64,000 nt of DNA from Taudactylus pleione (lineage: Eukaryota; Chordata; Amphibia; Anura; Myobatrachidae), in contig JAUIMM010000534.1 in assembly GCA_031769625.1 (NCBI GenBank), positions 8,200,001 through 8,264,000 on the forward strand. Direction: 5' to 3'. Positions 43,296 to 55,622 of this stretch are shown in pieces. A program made the position numbers and the translations under genes. The notes beneath the pieces were generated by a model. That model saw only the letters and a list, made by a program, of their open reading frames with translations, was not told where the DNA came from and did not search any database. How positions within the stretch are numbered: position 1 is the first letter of the stretch; every line of letters begins with the position of its first letter.

Positions 43296-46200
43296 ATGGG
43301 AATCCTGGAATTTAGGAAAAATAGGGATAGTAGGGCGAAGGAGTTGTTTAAAACACTAATTAAAGATACTACCAATAATAAGGAGGATGCAAACACACAC
43401 AGGGACTTAAAAAGATTATCCAAACTCCTCTCGAAAGAAACTAAAACATGGTGGGATTACTTCACACTACATTGGTACAAAGATAATCAAGTTATCCCCA
43501 AAGGGTTGAATATAAAAAAAAACCCCGCATACAACAAGGACGACCAGGACTTCATGCAAAATTGGAATAAAATACTAACAAACTGCTCACAACGTTTAAT
43601 AGATTTATTAATCGACACACATACAGTGCAACTAGAATCATTGGACAAAGAAATTAATTTATTACTCAGCACATTGGACACAAACATACAAACTGATAAG
43701 CAGAGAGAAACACTAACATCAATAAAAGAAGAAATATCGAAACAAGAAGAACACATCATAAATAAGAAATTAACCAAAATTATAAGGGACAAATTTGGGA
43801 TCAAAAATAAGAAGAAACAAAATCTCAAAAAACCACGAGTAAGTGAAAATAACGAAACTAACAAAAATAACAAAAAGAACAAGAACAAAGGGATAGGAGA
43901 AAAAACCCACTCACCTGGAGAAACACCATCATATGTAAAGCTTGGTCTGACATATCAACAGTATATGAAGAAATGCCATGATGAAGATTTGATGAAGCAT
44001 TTAAGAAATCATAGAAAGACTCTACTTCTGGAACCATCATCTATAAAGTCAATATCCAATACAAATTAAATTTCAGCTCAAGAAACTACAGAAATCAATC
44101 CTGAATTTTCTGTACATATAAGCGAGGAAAGTGTAAATGATATAGACACTACGAGAACATCGATACAAAGCGCATCGGAACCAATACGAGAAGGAGAAAC
44201 AGAGGCGATTTTCACTACAAGACTTCAACCATCAAACACCCCAAAAAATCCTGCCTCACATAACCAATCCGACAACCTCAACGAAACCGAGGAAGAACAA
44301 GAATGGGGACACCATTTTTTAGATATAGAGGCAGGAGCAAGTGCCTGCCTAACACCAGAAATGAAGAAAGCCAGAAGAGAAAGGTTAGAACTCAACAGAA
44401 TACGACAAACAAATATCTCAACTCCAAAAAAGGAAAACTACAATGTAATACAAGTAGAAAAACCAGAAGAGGAACCCGAGGAGGGAGGAATTGTAAGAGA
44501 ACAGGCAATAGACAACAAGAACAGAGGAAGAAAAATCCAACATACCAAACTCAAGAACAAGAGGGGAAGTAACATCAAATAAGACAAGATTCCCCAGAAG
44601 AAGACATACATGACATTCTACAAAAGAAAGGTATATTCAATTTAAGTACATTGAAACTTGCCGACAGTCAGATTACAATACTCCAAAAAGGATTGAAATT
44701 CGCACCTCCTAACAAAATCAACAAGTTTGAAGTTTTCCTAGACGTACATAAATTCACCAGAAAATTGACCCTTAAAAAATTCTTTGAAAGGAATCAAGCC
44801 CCAAGTACGGACAAAGAAAATCCTACAGAATATATACATAGTGATTTGAAACCACAATCACAATTCTATCCGCAACACATCAAAGGAAATTTTATCTCCA
44901 CATTTGAAAAAATGGTCACGGACGATATTCAACAATTGAAGACAAATATACAAGTCAAGAATCAGAACATCAGCAAACAAGAAAATGCAGCCCTAAAAGA
45001 ATTACAAAAAAACAAAGGGATCACAATAAAACCGGCTGACAAAGGGGGAGGCATTGTGGTCATGAATACACAACAATATATTCAAGAAACCTTGCGCATC
45101 TTAAGTGATCAATCCACTTATCAAATACTCAAAAGAGACCCAACTGAAGTATTCAACAAGGAGTTATTACAGATTCTGAATACAGCAGCAGATGAGGGAA
45201 TCATAACCAAACAAGAAAAGGCATTTATGTACAATAAACACCCAGTTTTTTATCAGCTACCAAAAATACACAAGGACAAGAAGAACCCACCTGGAAGACC
45301 AATAGTCTCAGGGATAGAGTCCATCACAGCCAACCTGTCTCAATATATTGACTTTTTTCTCCAAAAATATGTCACTCAACAACCGTCACATCTCAAAGAC
45401 ACTACTCAAACTATACAAGAAATAGAGACACTAACCTGGAACGATAACAGATGGTTGGTGACGTGTGATGTCACATCACTTTATACGATTATAAATCATA
45501 CACAAGGCATCAACATTATAAAATATTATCTGGATCAAGATACCAACATGAAACCGAAACAAACGGAATTCATAATACAAGCGATTAACTACATTCTTCA
45601 CCACAACTACCTGTGGTTCGAGGACACATTCTACTTACAACAGCAAGGCACGGCGATGGGGACCAGGTTCGCACCCAGTTACGCCAACCTCTTCATGAGC
45701 CATTGGGAGCATGAGGAGGTGTGGACCAACAACAAATTTGGGGCGAACCTGGTCCTCCGGAAGCGCTATATTGACGACGTTTTGTTTGTGTGGGAAGGAA
45801 GCGAACAGTCCCTGGAAACATTCATCTGTCAAATCAATAACAATAATAGAAATCTTAAATTTACCACCCAATACAGCAAGACGGCAGTCCAATTTTTAGA
45901 TTTGGATATTTATATACAAGAAGGACTAATCAGAACAAAAACCCACTACAAAAATGTGGACGTCAACAGTTAGATTCTGGCCACAAGTGGCCACCATCCG
46001 CAATGGCTAGAAAACATTCCGAAGGGTCAATTCACCAGGCTCAGGAGGAACTGCACAACCACAGAAAACTACATACAACAATCAGAAATACTCAAAACAC
46101 AACTGCGGGAAAAAAATTATGATGGAAAAATTATAGAAGCTGCCTACACGGAAGTACTAAACAAAGAAAGGAATACCCTCCTCACACACAAAGGGAAAAA

Positions 46201-46909
46201 GAAGGACAACAAGCATGAAAAATCAGTTTACTTCATAACAGAATATAACACGGCTTCAGCACAGATTAAAAGAATTCTAAACAAACACTGGCAAATCTTG
46301 TTAAAAGATGAAACACTCGGATCCATCCTTCCACCAAAACCGTCGATAGTTTATAGGAAAGCTCCGAACATTAGTAAGCAACTGGTTCACAACCATATCA
46401 AATCAGGAGATCCACAACAAACATCAATCATCACGACTCAAAAAACAAAAGGATTTTTTCATTGCGGCAAGTGCAAGAACTGCCTCACTATGGGTAACAA
46501 AACAACTAAACCAACAGTATCCTTTACTTCAAACACAACCAAGAAAACCTTTCTAATTAAACAATTCATAACATGTGAAACAAAAGGGGTCATATATGTT
46601 TTAGAGTGCCCCTGCGGCAAACAGTATGTTGGAAAAACAATTAGGCAATTCAGTCAAAGAATTGGAGAACACAGGAGAAACATCCTAAATGGTTTTGAGA
46701 TGCACAGTGTTTCCCAGCATTTCAAACAATGGCATAACCAAGATCCGAGTCAGCTAAAGTTTCAAGCAATTGAGAAAGTAAAATCAAACTGGCGAGGAGG
46801 AGACCACAATAAAAAAATGAGCAAAGCAGAAATAAAATGGATAATGACTCTGGACACATTACAACCAAAAGGTCTCAATATAGACCTAGAGATACAAAAC
46901 ATATTATAA
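43296..46909 (+). pseudogene. PLE reverse transcriptase with GIY-YIG endonuclease
   Basis: The coding path begins at the ATG at 43296 with a Lys/Asn-rich N-terminal region (43296-44582). The RT follows (44573-45973 frame): TIKPADKGGGIVV, LPKIHKDKKNPPGRPIVSG, GTAMGTRFAPSYANLFM and YIDDVLF, the palm motifs with the catalytic Asp pair. The C-terminal part (45974-46909, same frame) has a CGKCKNC zinc-binding linker, then the GIY-YIG nuclease GVIYVLECPCGKQYVGKTIR with R..EH. It would copy RNA at a nick made by the nuclease. Lesions: TAA at 44067-44069, a frameshift near 44578 and TAG at 45971-45973. All else is open, so this is a recently inactivated copy. Confidence 0.9.
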
Positions 46910-47612
46910 ACAATATAATCTGTTATATGATTTAGAGTCGCTAGATCACCCTGCGAAAATATATACAGCACAACTGAAACATCAACCATCCTCAAATTAA
47001 TTTCAGTGAATATGTATTCACACAGAACAACCAAATGTAGAATTACAAAGAGAGCTAATAAACAGAGATTATAGGAGTAGAAACAAATGGCGTATTTAGT
47101 ATCCTGAAATATCATTAACATCATAACTATATACAGTTTGTAATTAGCAAGATCAGAATACATGCACTAAACTTAAATAAGTAGAATAGAAGGGGATGAT
47201 ATCTAGAAGATATACAACACTGTAGGTATGCAAATTTATTGCAATACCCAACACTGCACATAGGTTAATATAAACTGCTATTATAAATATCCCAAAGGCA
47301 TGCCCGCAATGACCATTATAAAATTTTATGAAGAATTATACCAGCTAGCAAATATAGCTAAAAAGATGAATTGCTCTATTAAATTTGAATGTCAAATTCT
47401 ATATAAAAAATACTCTACAATATATCATTTTAGACCAGTAGTAGCAAAATTGTAAATTAGTTAAAAGGCACCATTATGTAAGTTATCACCTAATGTGTCA
47501 CCCTCATGATTCCATCACTAATCACCACACCTTTGAAGGATATAACTAATTACATGGAAGGATCAATCAAACAATTAAGGGTATATAAGAAGGCAAAAGG
47601 AATTAAGATGAT

Positions 47613-47655
47613 ACACCTTTACAAAGGCTAGACAAAGCCGAAACGCGTTGGTGTA
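47613..47655 (+). ncRNA. Degenerate hammerhead-like motif upstream of PLE 3' repeat
   Basis: AAGGCTAGACAAAGCC forms a stem-loop followed at once by GAAACGCGTTGG, the stem II then GAAAC arrangement of PLE hammerhead ribozymes. The preceding CUGANGA box is replaced by a diverged CTTTACA. A second, weaker copy of the same pattern (GGCCCGACAAAGCCGGAGGC) opens the pseudo-LTR at 47763 and 42271. Probably inactive relics. Confidence 0.4.
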
Positions 47656-47761
47656 CTGACACTATTAGCAGGAAAAGAGACCCAGCACTGGATTGCAGGA
47701 CAAGCACACACGGAGGACCAGGACAGCGCGTATACACGCTGACAAACTTGCATTGAAGCCA

Positions 47762-48600
47762 CGGCCCGACAAAGCCGGAGGCACACACTGACAGCCTAAC
47801 TTCTGAGCGGGACTGCAGACCACGCGACAGACGGAGCGAGTCTCACCGCCTATACCACCTGTAAGAATCAGAAGAGACCCGCGCCTCAGATAGCCGGAGA
47901 GGAGAAGCTGCGCCCACGGACCTGAACGGCAGAAATTCAGCGGTGATCGTCCATGACGCCAGCATCAAGAGACTGGAGTCTCTGCAGCCCAGGAAGGGTA
48001 AGTCACCCACGGGGCTCATCACGGCCGGACCCCAGCGGTTATACAAACATTCCAAACAGCCATTTACTTATTGATTCAACGACGACCATACCAGGGTCCC
48101 TACACTATAAGCAACTTTGGTCCATTTTAACTGGACACCATCGGGACAATACAAATACAGAATCCCCATTTCCCCCCCCCCTTTCCCCCCACCTAAGCAC
48201 TATTGTCATTTGTCTATTACACACATCCACACACTCACCCTTCCCAATGTCAGTTTGTATTGTATACGTGCTGTAATGTTATATGTGGACGTCTTATAAT
48301 CACCAAGTGCCAGCAAGAGATTATACAGCATCCAATATATGTGTGGTAACAATTTACTTTACAGAGATCTAATCAAACACATGTTAAAAGTTCATTCTTT
48401 TTTATTCAGGTATAACATAGAATTGTCATTTAAAATATTTCCAACAGACGCCACAAGGGGTCTGTTAAAAAGTCTGTATATGATCTGATAGGGGCAACAT
48501 ATTGATAAATAAAAGATTTTAAGAAAGACCAACATCTATTCATTTATTTAAACGATATACTATACATAGGTAGAGCGCTGAGGTAAAATTATAAAAATCA
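47762..48600 (+). repeat. PLE downstream pseudo-LTR
   Basis: A direct repeat of 42270-43122. It ends with ATAAAAATCA at the TSD. Similarity to the upstream copy starts at CGGCCCGAC, but related terminal sequence probably extends upstream to about 47590. Confidence 0.9.
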
Positions 48601-48614
48601 AGATTAAACCCCCA

Positions 48615-49800
48615 GCCAAGTAATAAGGTCAAAGGTAGCAGCGCTACCAGTCTGCATCCAATTCGGACAATAACTGTTCCGAATGGGAATGCAGATGCGA
48701 ACGGTGTAGTGCTCACGAGGGAAGTGGTAATGCATTGTCCTTGGACAAGAGCATAACTAAATTCCATCATAAATGATTTCCCTGATCCCAAAAAGGAACT
48801 AGCCAAATGTCAGAGATTTTTGAGGAATTTGGGTAGTTCTCATGAGCCAACTAATAAAGATTGGCGTGTGGTGTTAAGGGTCTGTCTACCAAGCAATACC
48901 GACGTGACAAAATTTATCACGGATTGTGTATTGGATGGTGACGTTCCCTTAACGGACCAAGTAAACCTAGGTAACATTTCCCACATTGTAACTCAATTGG
49001 GTATACATTTTCCAGTAGTAGTTAACTGGAACAAAATTTTCACCATAAAGCAAAAGGAGAGTGAATCTGCAGAAGAGTATTGCGACCAGGCTCTGCAGGC
49101 TATCACCCAGTACACTGGGATAGAAGATATTAAAGATAGCACTCACCACAGGGGAATGATAGTCATGGTACTCATGGACGGTCTTAAGGAAAACTTAAAG
49201 ACTCGGGTTCAGACCTCACAACCTGGCTGGAGGGGAGTCACAATAGATACACTCATAGTATCTGCCATAGAACATGATAAGAACACCTCAAAGAAGAGAG
49301 AGACCCAGAGCGAAAAACTAATGGCTGTCAGTATTCAAGCTCTGGAAGGAATGATGGTAACGTCACAGCCAACAGACACACTTGCATCTACACACACACA
49401 TCTACACCTGAACAGTTATATGCACTCACTAATAGCCACGCAACAGCAAACACAGCTCTCTTCTACTAACCCTGGACACAACCACAGGTCCCACACTACT
49501 CACAAACTTCATATGCCTCACAATACCCTTATCCTCCATATCCCTACCCATATCCACCACCTCTTCCCCCTGCTCAAACCTAACAACAACCCGTGTCTTC
49601 ATCCGATCCACGAATGTTTTAATTGTAACCAGCCAGGACATTTAAGTAGAACCTGCAGAGTAAAAAGGGTAGGACCCCCAAATCAGAGAGTACCTGGATA
49701 TCCCCATAAGGGATACGCACAGAGACCAGCAAATATCCAGCAAGCACTAGCTCCAATTGTGGCCGTTAATGCTTTATTGGAGAATGGTAGCCATCGCTAG
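48615..49800 (+). pseudogene. ERV gag, capsid and nucleocapsid region
   Basis: Continues gag after the PLE. An in-frame TAA near 48753 interrupts the start. From about 48760 the frame is open and shows the capsid C-terminal part, with a major-homology-like segment near 49053-49095 (KESESAEEYC), and a single CCHC zinc knuckle (CNQPGHLSRTC) near 49615-49655 that would bind viral RNA. It stops at TAG 49798-49800. One knuckle and the tRNA-Pro primer site fit gamma/epsilon-type ERVs. Confidence 0.78.
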
Positions 49801-49866
49801 GGGTCAGGTCATACCTGTAGTCTACAGATAGTCAGGTTAACGGGAAGTACTAGGGAAGAACCGGTC

Positions 49867-50301
49867 ATGATGGTTGATGTAGCTGGTACTGAATATCCTT
49901 TTCTTGTAGAGACAGGGGCGACCAGGTCAGTGATAAAATCTCCTGTTAATTTACAGGTGACCGACGAGACAGTACCAACAATGGGTGTAACAGGTAAAGT
50001 GCAACATTATCCTTTATTAAAGTCCACAGAGGTTACTATTGGGCCGTTGCATACCAGGCATTCTTTCCTTCTGGCTGCTGCGGCTCCTACTAACCTGCTG
50101 GGTAGAGACTTGTTATTTAAGATGGGATGTATTATATATTGCACCCCTGATGGTGTATTTTTAGATATCCCTGAGAGAGTTGCGCACGAGGTGCGGGATA
50201 TGTTGGACTCTCCCCAAAGGATAATGTATCACTCTACCAGTTTAAATGAAAATCCATCCCAGGTAGATCAAATGTTGTCCAAAATTCCAGATTCCCTTTG
50301 A
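49867..50301 (+). pseudogene. ERV retropepsin (protease) region
   Basis: The frame contains an ETGATRS segment where retroviral aspartic proteases have D-T/S-G, so the catalytic Asp is replaced by Glu. The flap-to-C-terminal hallmark LLGRDLL follows about 60 residues later. It lies between gag and RT as expected. It ends at TGA 50299-50301, in place of reading into pol. Non-functional. Confidence 0.72.
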
Positions 50302-50399
50302 ACTAAGGATGGACAGGACACTGGATTAATGGTAAATGTAAGCCCCGTAATGGTGAATTTGAAAAGCGGTAGGCAAGCTCCAAAAATTCCCCAATACCC

Positions 50400-51156
50400 A
50401 CTAAAACAGGAGATAGCATTAGGGGTTTTTCCAATAATTGAATGATCATTGCAACAGGGAATTTTAGTTCATACAGCTAGTGTAGCCAACAGTCCCATCT
50501 TTCCAGTGAAGAAGAGTGGTGGGAGGGGTTATAGGCTGGTACAGGACCTTAGAGGTGTTAAGGTAGTAGAAAGCCAATTCCCCGTAGTGCCAAATCCAGC
50601 TGTCATTCTTATGCAGATCCCTCCAAACGCAACCCATTTCACTGTCATTGACCTCTGTTCTACTTTCTTCTCTGTGCCTCTCCACCCTGACTGTCAGTAT
50701 CTATTCGCATTTACATACAGAGGTGTGCAATATACATGGACACAGTTGCCCCAAGGTTTCATAGACAGCCCCAGTATCTTTTCCCAGGCATTGCACGACT
50801 GTTTACAATCTTTTCAACCTACAAATGGGTCTGTTCTAATCAATATGTGGACAATTTATTGCTGCGTTCTGATTCGTTTATGTCGTGTTTGAATGATACT
50901 AAACTTTTGTTGCTTCATCTCTTGCATACAGGACACAAGGTGGCTAAGGACATACTACAGCCGTGCCAATGCAGAGTCAAATATTTGGGACACTGCCTAA
51001 CCCAGGGGTTAAGACATCTCACAAATGATAGAATCCATGCCATACAGAACATGACACTGTCGCAGAATCAACAGCAAATTCGTACATTCTTGGGAATGTG
51101 TGGATACTGTAGAATGTGGATCCCAGGTTTTTCTATTTTGGCCTTGCCTTTATAGG
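50400..51156 (+). pseudogene. ERV reverse transcriptase, 5' part only
   Basis: RT fingers and palm are visible: NSPIFPVKK, a diverged VIDL motif, LPQGF, and a changed YVDD box (fourth residue Asn) that sits in another frame after about 50845. A thumb-like segment ends near 51154. The rest of pol, env and the 3' LTR are absent; Harbinger-type DNA starts at 51162. Several stops and frame changes show that it is dead. Confidence 0.75.
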
Positions 51157-51161
51157 ACTTA

Positions 51162-51244
51162 GGCCCTCATTCAGAGGCGGTCGGAGGATGCAAGCGGTCG
51201 CTCAGAAACTGGGCGGCCGCTTGCATCCTGACCACCCGCCTCTG
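51162..51244. mobile_element. Harbinger-type end with long palindrome
   Basis: Starts GGCCCTCATTCAGAGGCGG, like the Harbinger-1 left end, and folds back: CAGAGGCGGTCGGAGGATGC at 51171 pairs with GCATCCTGACCACCCGCCTC at 51223-51242. No matching right end is identified; it may be a truncated element that replaced the ERV 3' half. Confidence 0.6.
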
Positions 51245-51404
51245 TTTCAGTCATTAGGCTGTGCAAATCTTTATCCTTTTTTAAGAAAATAATTTACATT
51301 TTTATATTTAATTCAGTGAATATATCACTCTGTCTTCAAAGATGAGCAGGAATATGGAATGTGTAATGCCATCCTCAAGCTCCCCACACCCCTTCCCTCC
51401 CTAA

Positions 51405-51592
51405 GGGGTCTATTTACTAAGCAGTGTTAGGAGACAGAGTGAAAAGTGATAAGAAAGTGATAAGGTGCCAGCCAATCAGCTCCCAACTGTCATTTTTCAA
51501 AAACAGCCTGTGAGATGACAGTTGGGAGCTGATTGGCTGGCACCTTATCACTTTTCACTCTGTCTCCTAACACTGCTTAGTAAATAGACCCC
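51405..51592. mobile_element. Palindromic fold-back MITE, TSD TAA
   Basis: The 188-bp element is an almost perfect inverted repeat: GGGGTCTATTTACTAAGC..AGCCAATCAGCTCCCAACTG pairs with the right half around a 25-bp loop near 51496-51522. TAA flanks both sides (51402-51404 and 51593-51595). Harbinger- or Tc-type MITE by TSD. High arm identity suggests a young copy. Confidence 0.9.
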
Positions 51593-51595
51593 TAA

Positions 51596-53220
51596 GTCTT
51601 GGACTTACTAGCATAGTATTCTGTTTTTGTGGGACCGTTGCTTTCAGCCACTGTTCCTGTTTATACAGTAAGCTGCTCTTCCGACTCCAGTGTCCCTCTC
51701 CACGCACTGATAGCCGCCGCGCTGTCCTCCTCTCTGCATACACGCCCGGCCGCAGTGTCTCCCATCCTGGCTCCTCTGTCAGGCTCGAGGTCGGATGTCA
51801 CGTGACGTCCGCGGCCAGAGCAGAGACAGAGAGTCCAGGTCACGGAGTGGGAGTGCCGCTGTGCTCTGCTCGGCAGCTCCTTACAGGCAGCAGCAGGAAG
51901 GGTAGTGACGGAACGGGGGACAAGGGAGTAGGTGCTCCCTTCAGGGCTGGAGCCCGGCGGCAACTGACTCCATTGTCTCCGGCAGTTCCGCCACTGGGGG
52001 GAGTGACATTGGAACATAAGTGCCTGCTAATTATTAAACACAGGGGACACAGATCTACCTATATACATGCTGCTCCCTCTGATGTCACCTCTGCTGCTCC
52101 CCCTCACCTCTACTCCTCCTTCATGATTGCACTCTGCACTATTCTCTCCCTGCGTTATCTTGGCACCTCTGCAGTTGCTACTGCCCCTGCTGTCATACTA
52201 GAGGAGCACACCCCTCGTAGGAGGCTGGATGCTTTTGACATATTGAGCAGTATTATTATAATTTTTAATATTATTATTATTATTTTCAGTAGTCACTACA
52301 GTTTTCTATATGTAAGGAATGCATGCTTTTTCATATTTCAGCAGCAGCAGGAGGATTTCTTGTGGTTGTGTGCAGCACTATCTTATTTTATCACTACACT
52401 AGCACTCCCTTCTCACCCCCGCCCCTCCCACAAATGTGTATGTTTCTATGACCCCCCTCTTTATAACCATTTGTGTGTGCATCTGGGCCTCCTCTTTGTG
52501 TGTGACCATGCCGTTCTCCCTCTAAATACCTCTCTCTAATATTATGTGTTTTTCTATATCTCTTTATTGGATGTGTCATTTATTTCTCCACGTTTTTGTG
52601 TCTGTCTGACTCCTTATACTTTTCTTTGGAGGTATAACTAGATCTGCATGGTCCCCCTAGCAAAATGTTGCTATGCACCCCCTCCCGAACCCTGCTAGAG
52701 AGTCACCACTCTCCAAAGCATACCCCTTGGCCGGGCCCACCTCCCAATGTGAGCTCTTCTAAAGTCTACACTGAGGGCGGGCGCTGAGCAGTCCCCTCTC
52801 CCTTTCTAGTGTTGACAATATGGTGTTGAAATTATAACTGTTAACATTGTAACTGATGACCATGTGACTGGATTTCTTTACGAGTAGCCCCTTGGTTATG
52901 TACAATCTACTGGGTTATGACTATAATCAAAACCTTGAACTCAAAGCCATAGATTAAGCCGGATTTGTGTTCAAAAGTCAAAAGATTAGTTGATTTGATG
53001 ATGCATTAGGCCTCATGAATAGCTAACCCAAAAGGCAATAGGTAATACCTATGTGCTCCTGCTGCATGATGCCAGGTGTAGTCACATAGGCTAAGGTTTC
53101 ACACATATACAGATTATGGTCAGATGGGTGAAAGAGGAATAGTGAATATTGACAGTATACAGGGAACTTGACTTTAAATAGTTTTAAGACATCCCAACAT
53201 ACAGAGTAAGAGACCCAGCT
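51596..53220. other. Unassigned DNA with possible hAT fragments
   Basis: No family-level protein match is seen. Reading frames of up to about 245 codons (51802-52539) have low-complexity content and no recognisable domain. GGTATAACTAGATCTGCATG near 52632 resembles hAT-type subterminal sequence. CpG-rich at 51700-52000. Confidence 0.35.
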
Positions 53221-53359
53221 GAGATCACAGAGCGTGACTCAGAAATGACAATATGTGTACAGTTGAGCGATTATCAGTAAACTGTGCATGTATCTAAGTC
53301 GCACTGCACATGCGTCAAGGTACATTACCGTATTTGTTTGCAGCAACTTTTTACTTGCA

Positions 53360-53545
53360 GTGTGATTGACAGTCAGAGAGCATTTGAGGGAGGTAACGGG
53401 GAGTGGCGGCAAAGAACGCAGGTGTGTTGTGACTGTTTTTGGGGCCTGTGTCTTATCACAAACTGCACTATTTTCCTGGTGATTTGTGCTGCTGCTGCAG
53501 CTGCGACACTGGACTCTGGAGGGCCAAGTATTAAATATTGGAGCA
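53360..53545 (+). mobile_element. Harbinger MITE fragment
   Basis: Carries the family subterminal box (TGATTGACAGTCAGAG, then GGTAACGGGG and AACGCAGGTGTG) but has lost recognisable termini. Interrupted on the right by the hAT at 53546. Confidence 0.5.
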
Positions 53546-55319
53546 CAGTGGCGTAACTAGGGTAACTAAGTATTAAATATTGGAGCACAGGGCAAATGTA
53601 AAAATGGAGCCCCCCCACACCATCCCTATGTGCGAGCGCCTAAGGCGCGCGCGTCAAAAAAATGGACGTGGTCACTTAAAAATGGGGCGTGTCAACATGA
53701 CACACCCCTTTATCGTCACTCTGAACATTCCTTTCCATATGCACCTTAACCCCAGTAGTGTTCCTTGTACAGTACCCCCAGTATGCAATGTCCCCAGTTG
53801 TGGTCCCTCTTGCAGGCCCATAGTAGTGCCCCTTATACAGTACCCCCAGTAGTGGACCCCCTTATGCAGCCCCCAATTAGTTCCCTTTATACAGTACTCC
53901 CAGTATGCAATGCCCCGAGTAGTGGTCCCCTTTATGTAGCCCCTCATTAGTTCCCCTTATTCAGTGCCCTAGTAGTGGTCTCCCTTATGCAGTGCCCCCC
54001 CCTATGAACTGCCCCCAGTAGTGGTCCCCCTTATGCAGTGCTCCTTTATATAGTGCCCCCAGCAGTAGTCCCCCCCCTTATGCAGTGGTCCCTCTTATGC
54101 AGGCTCCCAGCAGTGACCCCCCCTATCCAGTGGCCCTTGTACAGAGCCCCCTGTGGTTTTACTCCCTATTTAGTGCCCCTAGTGGTCCCCCCAATGCAGT
54201 GCCCCTAGTAGTAAGCCCCTTATATAGTGCCCCAAGCAGTAGTCCTCCCCCCATGCAGTTCCCCCAGTAGTGGTCCCCTTTATGCAGTCCCTCAGTAGTG
54301 ATCCCCCCTATCCGGTGCCCTTATACAGTGCCCCCTGTAGTTTTCCTCCCTATTTAGTGCCCCCAGTAGTGGTCACCTAGTAGTAAGCCCCTTATATAGT
54401 TCCCCCAGTAGTAGTTCCCCCCCCCCAGTAGAGGTTCCCCTCCTGATGCAGTGCCCCCAATAGTATTCCCCCCCCAGTTGTAGTCCCCAGTCGTGCCCCA
54501 CCCCCAGTAGTGGTCCCCCCCAGTAATGGTGCCCCCCGTAATGGTGCCCCCCAGTATTGCTCCCCCCAGTAATAGTGCTCCCAGTAGTGCTCCCCCCCTG
54601 TAATGGTGCCCCCAGTAGTGCTCCCCCCCTGTAATGGTGCCCCCAGTAGTGCTCCCCCCCTGTAATGGTGCCCCCCCCGATGTGCAAACACACAACACAA
54701 GTGAAATTTTTTTAAAAAAAATACACTTACCTGAATCCATGCTCCGGCTCCAGCCACTGCTCCCGGCGCCGCACGTCAGTCCTCCTGGGCTGGCGCGCTC
54801 TGCATTATGGGAAAGACATCATGACATCATGACGTCTCTCCCATTACCCACTGCAGGAGCCAGAAGGGAGCCGGCTCTTGCAGTGGGAGCTCAGCAGTCA
54901 ATGAGAGTCTGTCTGACTCTAATTGGCTGCTGGTTAGCACACACATCACTGCCGCGCGGCGGTGATGTGTGTGCAGCAGCAGCAGCCAATGAGAGTCTGT
55001 CTGACCCTCATTGGCTGTCGGGTAACACACACATCGTTGCCGCACTGGCCGCCTCCCACCCTTCTCCTAGCGCTATTGGGTAAGCGCTCAGGAGGAGGGA
55101 AGGTCTCGGCTGTGCAGCAAAGGACCGGCGCTGGGCGCAGGGAAACCTAGCGCCGGTCCTTTATAAATGTGTAGCGCTGACCGCACACACTGCGGTCGGC
55201 GCTACACTGCCTATCTAGGGCGGGTCGGTACCGTGGCCGGCGGCGCCCCCCCCCCACACCGCCGGTCCTACGGCGCTCAGAGCACGCACCCTGCTCGACC
55301 CCCCTTAGTTACACCACTG
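53546..55319. mobile_element. Non-autonomous hAT element
   Basis: The ends are CAGTGGCGTAACTAGGG and, inverted, CAGTGGTGTAACTAAGGG. TSD TTGGAGCA (53538-53545) and TTGGTGCA (55320-55327), 7 of 8 identical. The interior has degenerate tandem repeats (53755-54690; CCCCCAGTAGTGGTCCCCC units) and a CpG-rich right half with a TGACGT-type palindrome near 54810. No transposase. Confidence 0.88.
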
Positions 55320-55622
55320 TTGGTGCAGGGTGTGCAGTGTGGGCCACCAGAATCGTTGCACAGCATGCTCCCAGTATAGATACTAAAAAAGTTTTCTGCT
55401 GTAGGGTGCAGAAAAAAAGCAGAAACTTTTATTTGGGGGCATTCTTTTTTGTAAATTCAAATGTAACTTATCTATATAATAAGCAAGAAAACGCCTATTA
55501 TATGTGTGTCTGTCCGTCTGTTTGTCCTTTATGCATGGCCAGAGTTTTTTACTAAGCTCAACCAAATTTGGCATGGTGGTGTAGTTTGATCAGGATTAGG
55601 TTTGTGGCTAGGTTTGAACTGT

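Larger units (their letters stand above)
42270..48600 (+). mobile_element. Penelope-like element, nearly complete
   Basis: Flanked by a 14-bp TSD, AGATTAAACCCCCA, at 42256-42269 and 48601-48614 inside ERV gag. It has direct terminal pseudo-LTRs of about 850 bp (42270-43122 and 47762-48600) and one RT plus GIY-YIG endonuclease gene (43296-46909) with three visible lesions. The pseudo-LTR copies differ at only a few sites, so the insertion is young. The upstream copy begins part-way into the unit, as often seen in PLEs. Confidence 0.92.

Noticed and set aside
42641..48299. Identical 60- and 107-codon frames at two places as a duplicated gene
   Set aside because: They lie in the two PLE pseudo-LTRs and have no domain.
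51802..52539. 245-codon open frame
   Set aside because: Low-complexity content, no domain, no homologous frame elsewhere in the window; likely chance in CpG-rich DNA.
54354..54757. Gly/Thr-rich minus-strand frames of 106-128 codons
   Set aside because: All three overlapping frames come from one short tandem repeat in the hAT at 53546.
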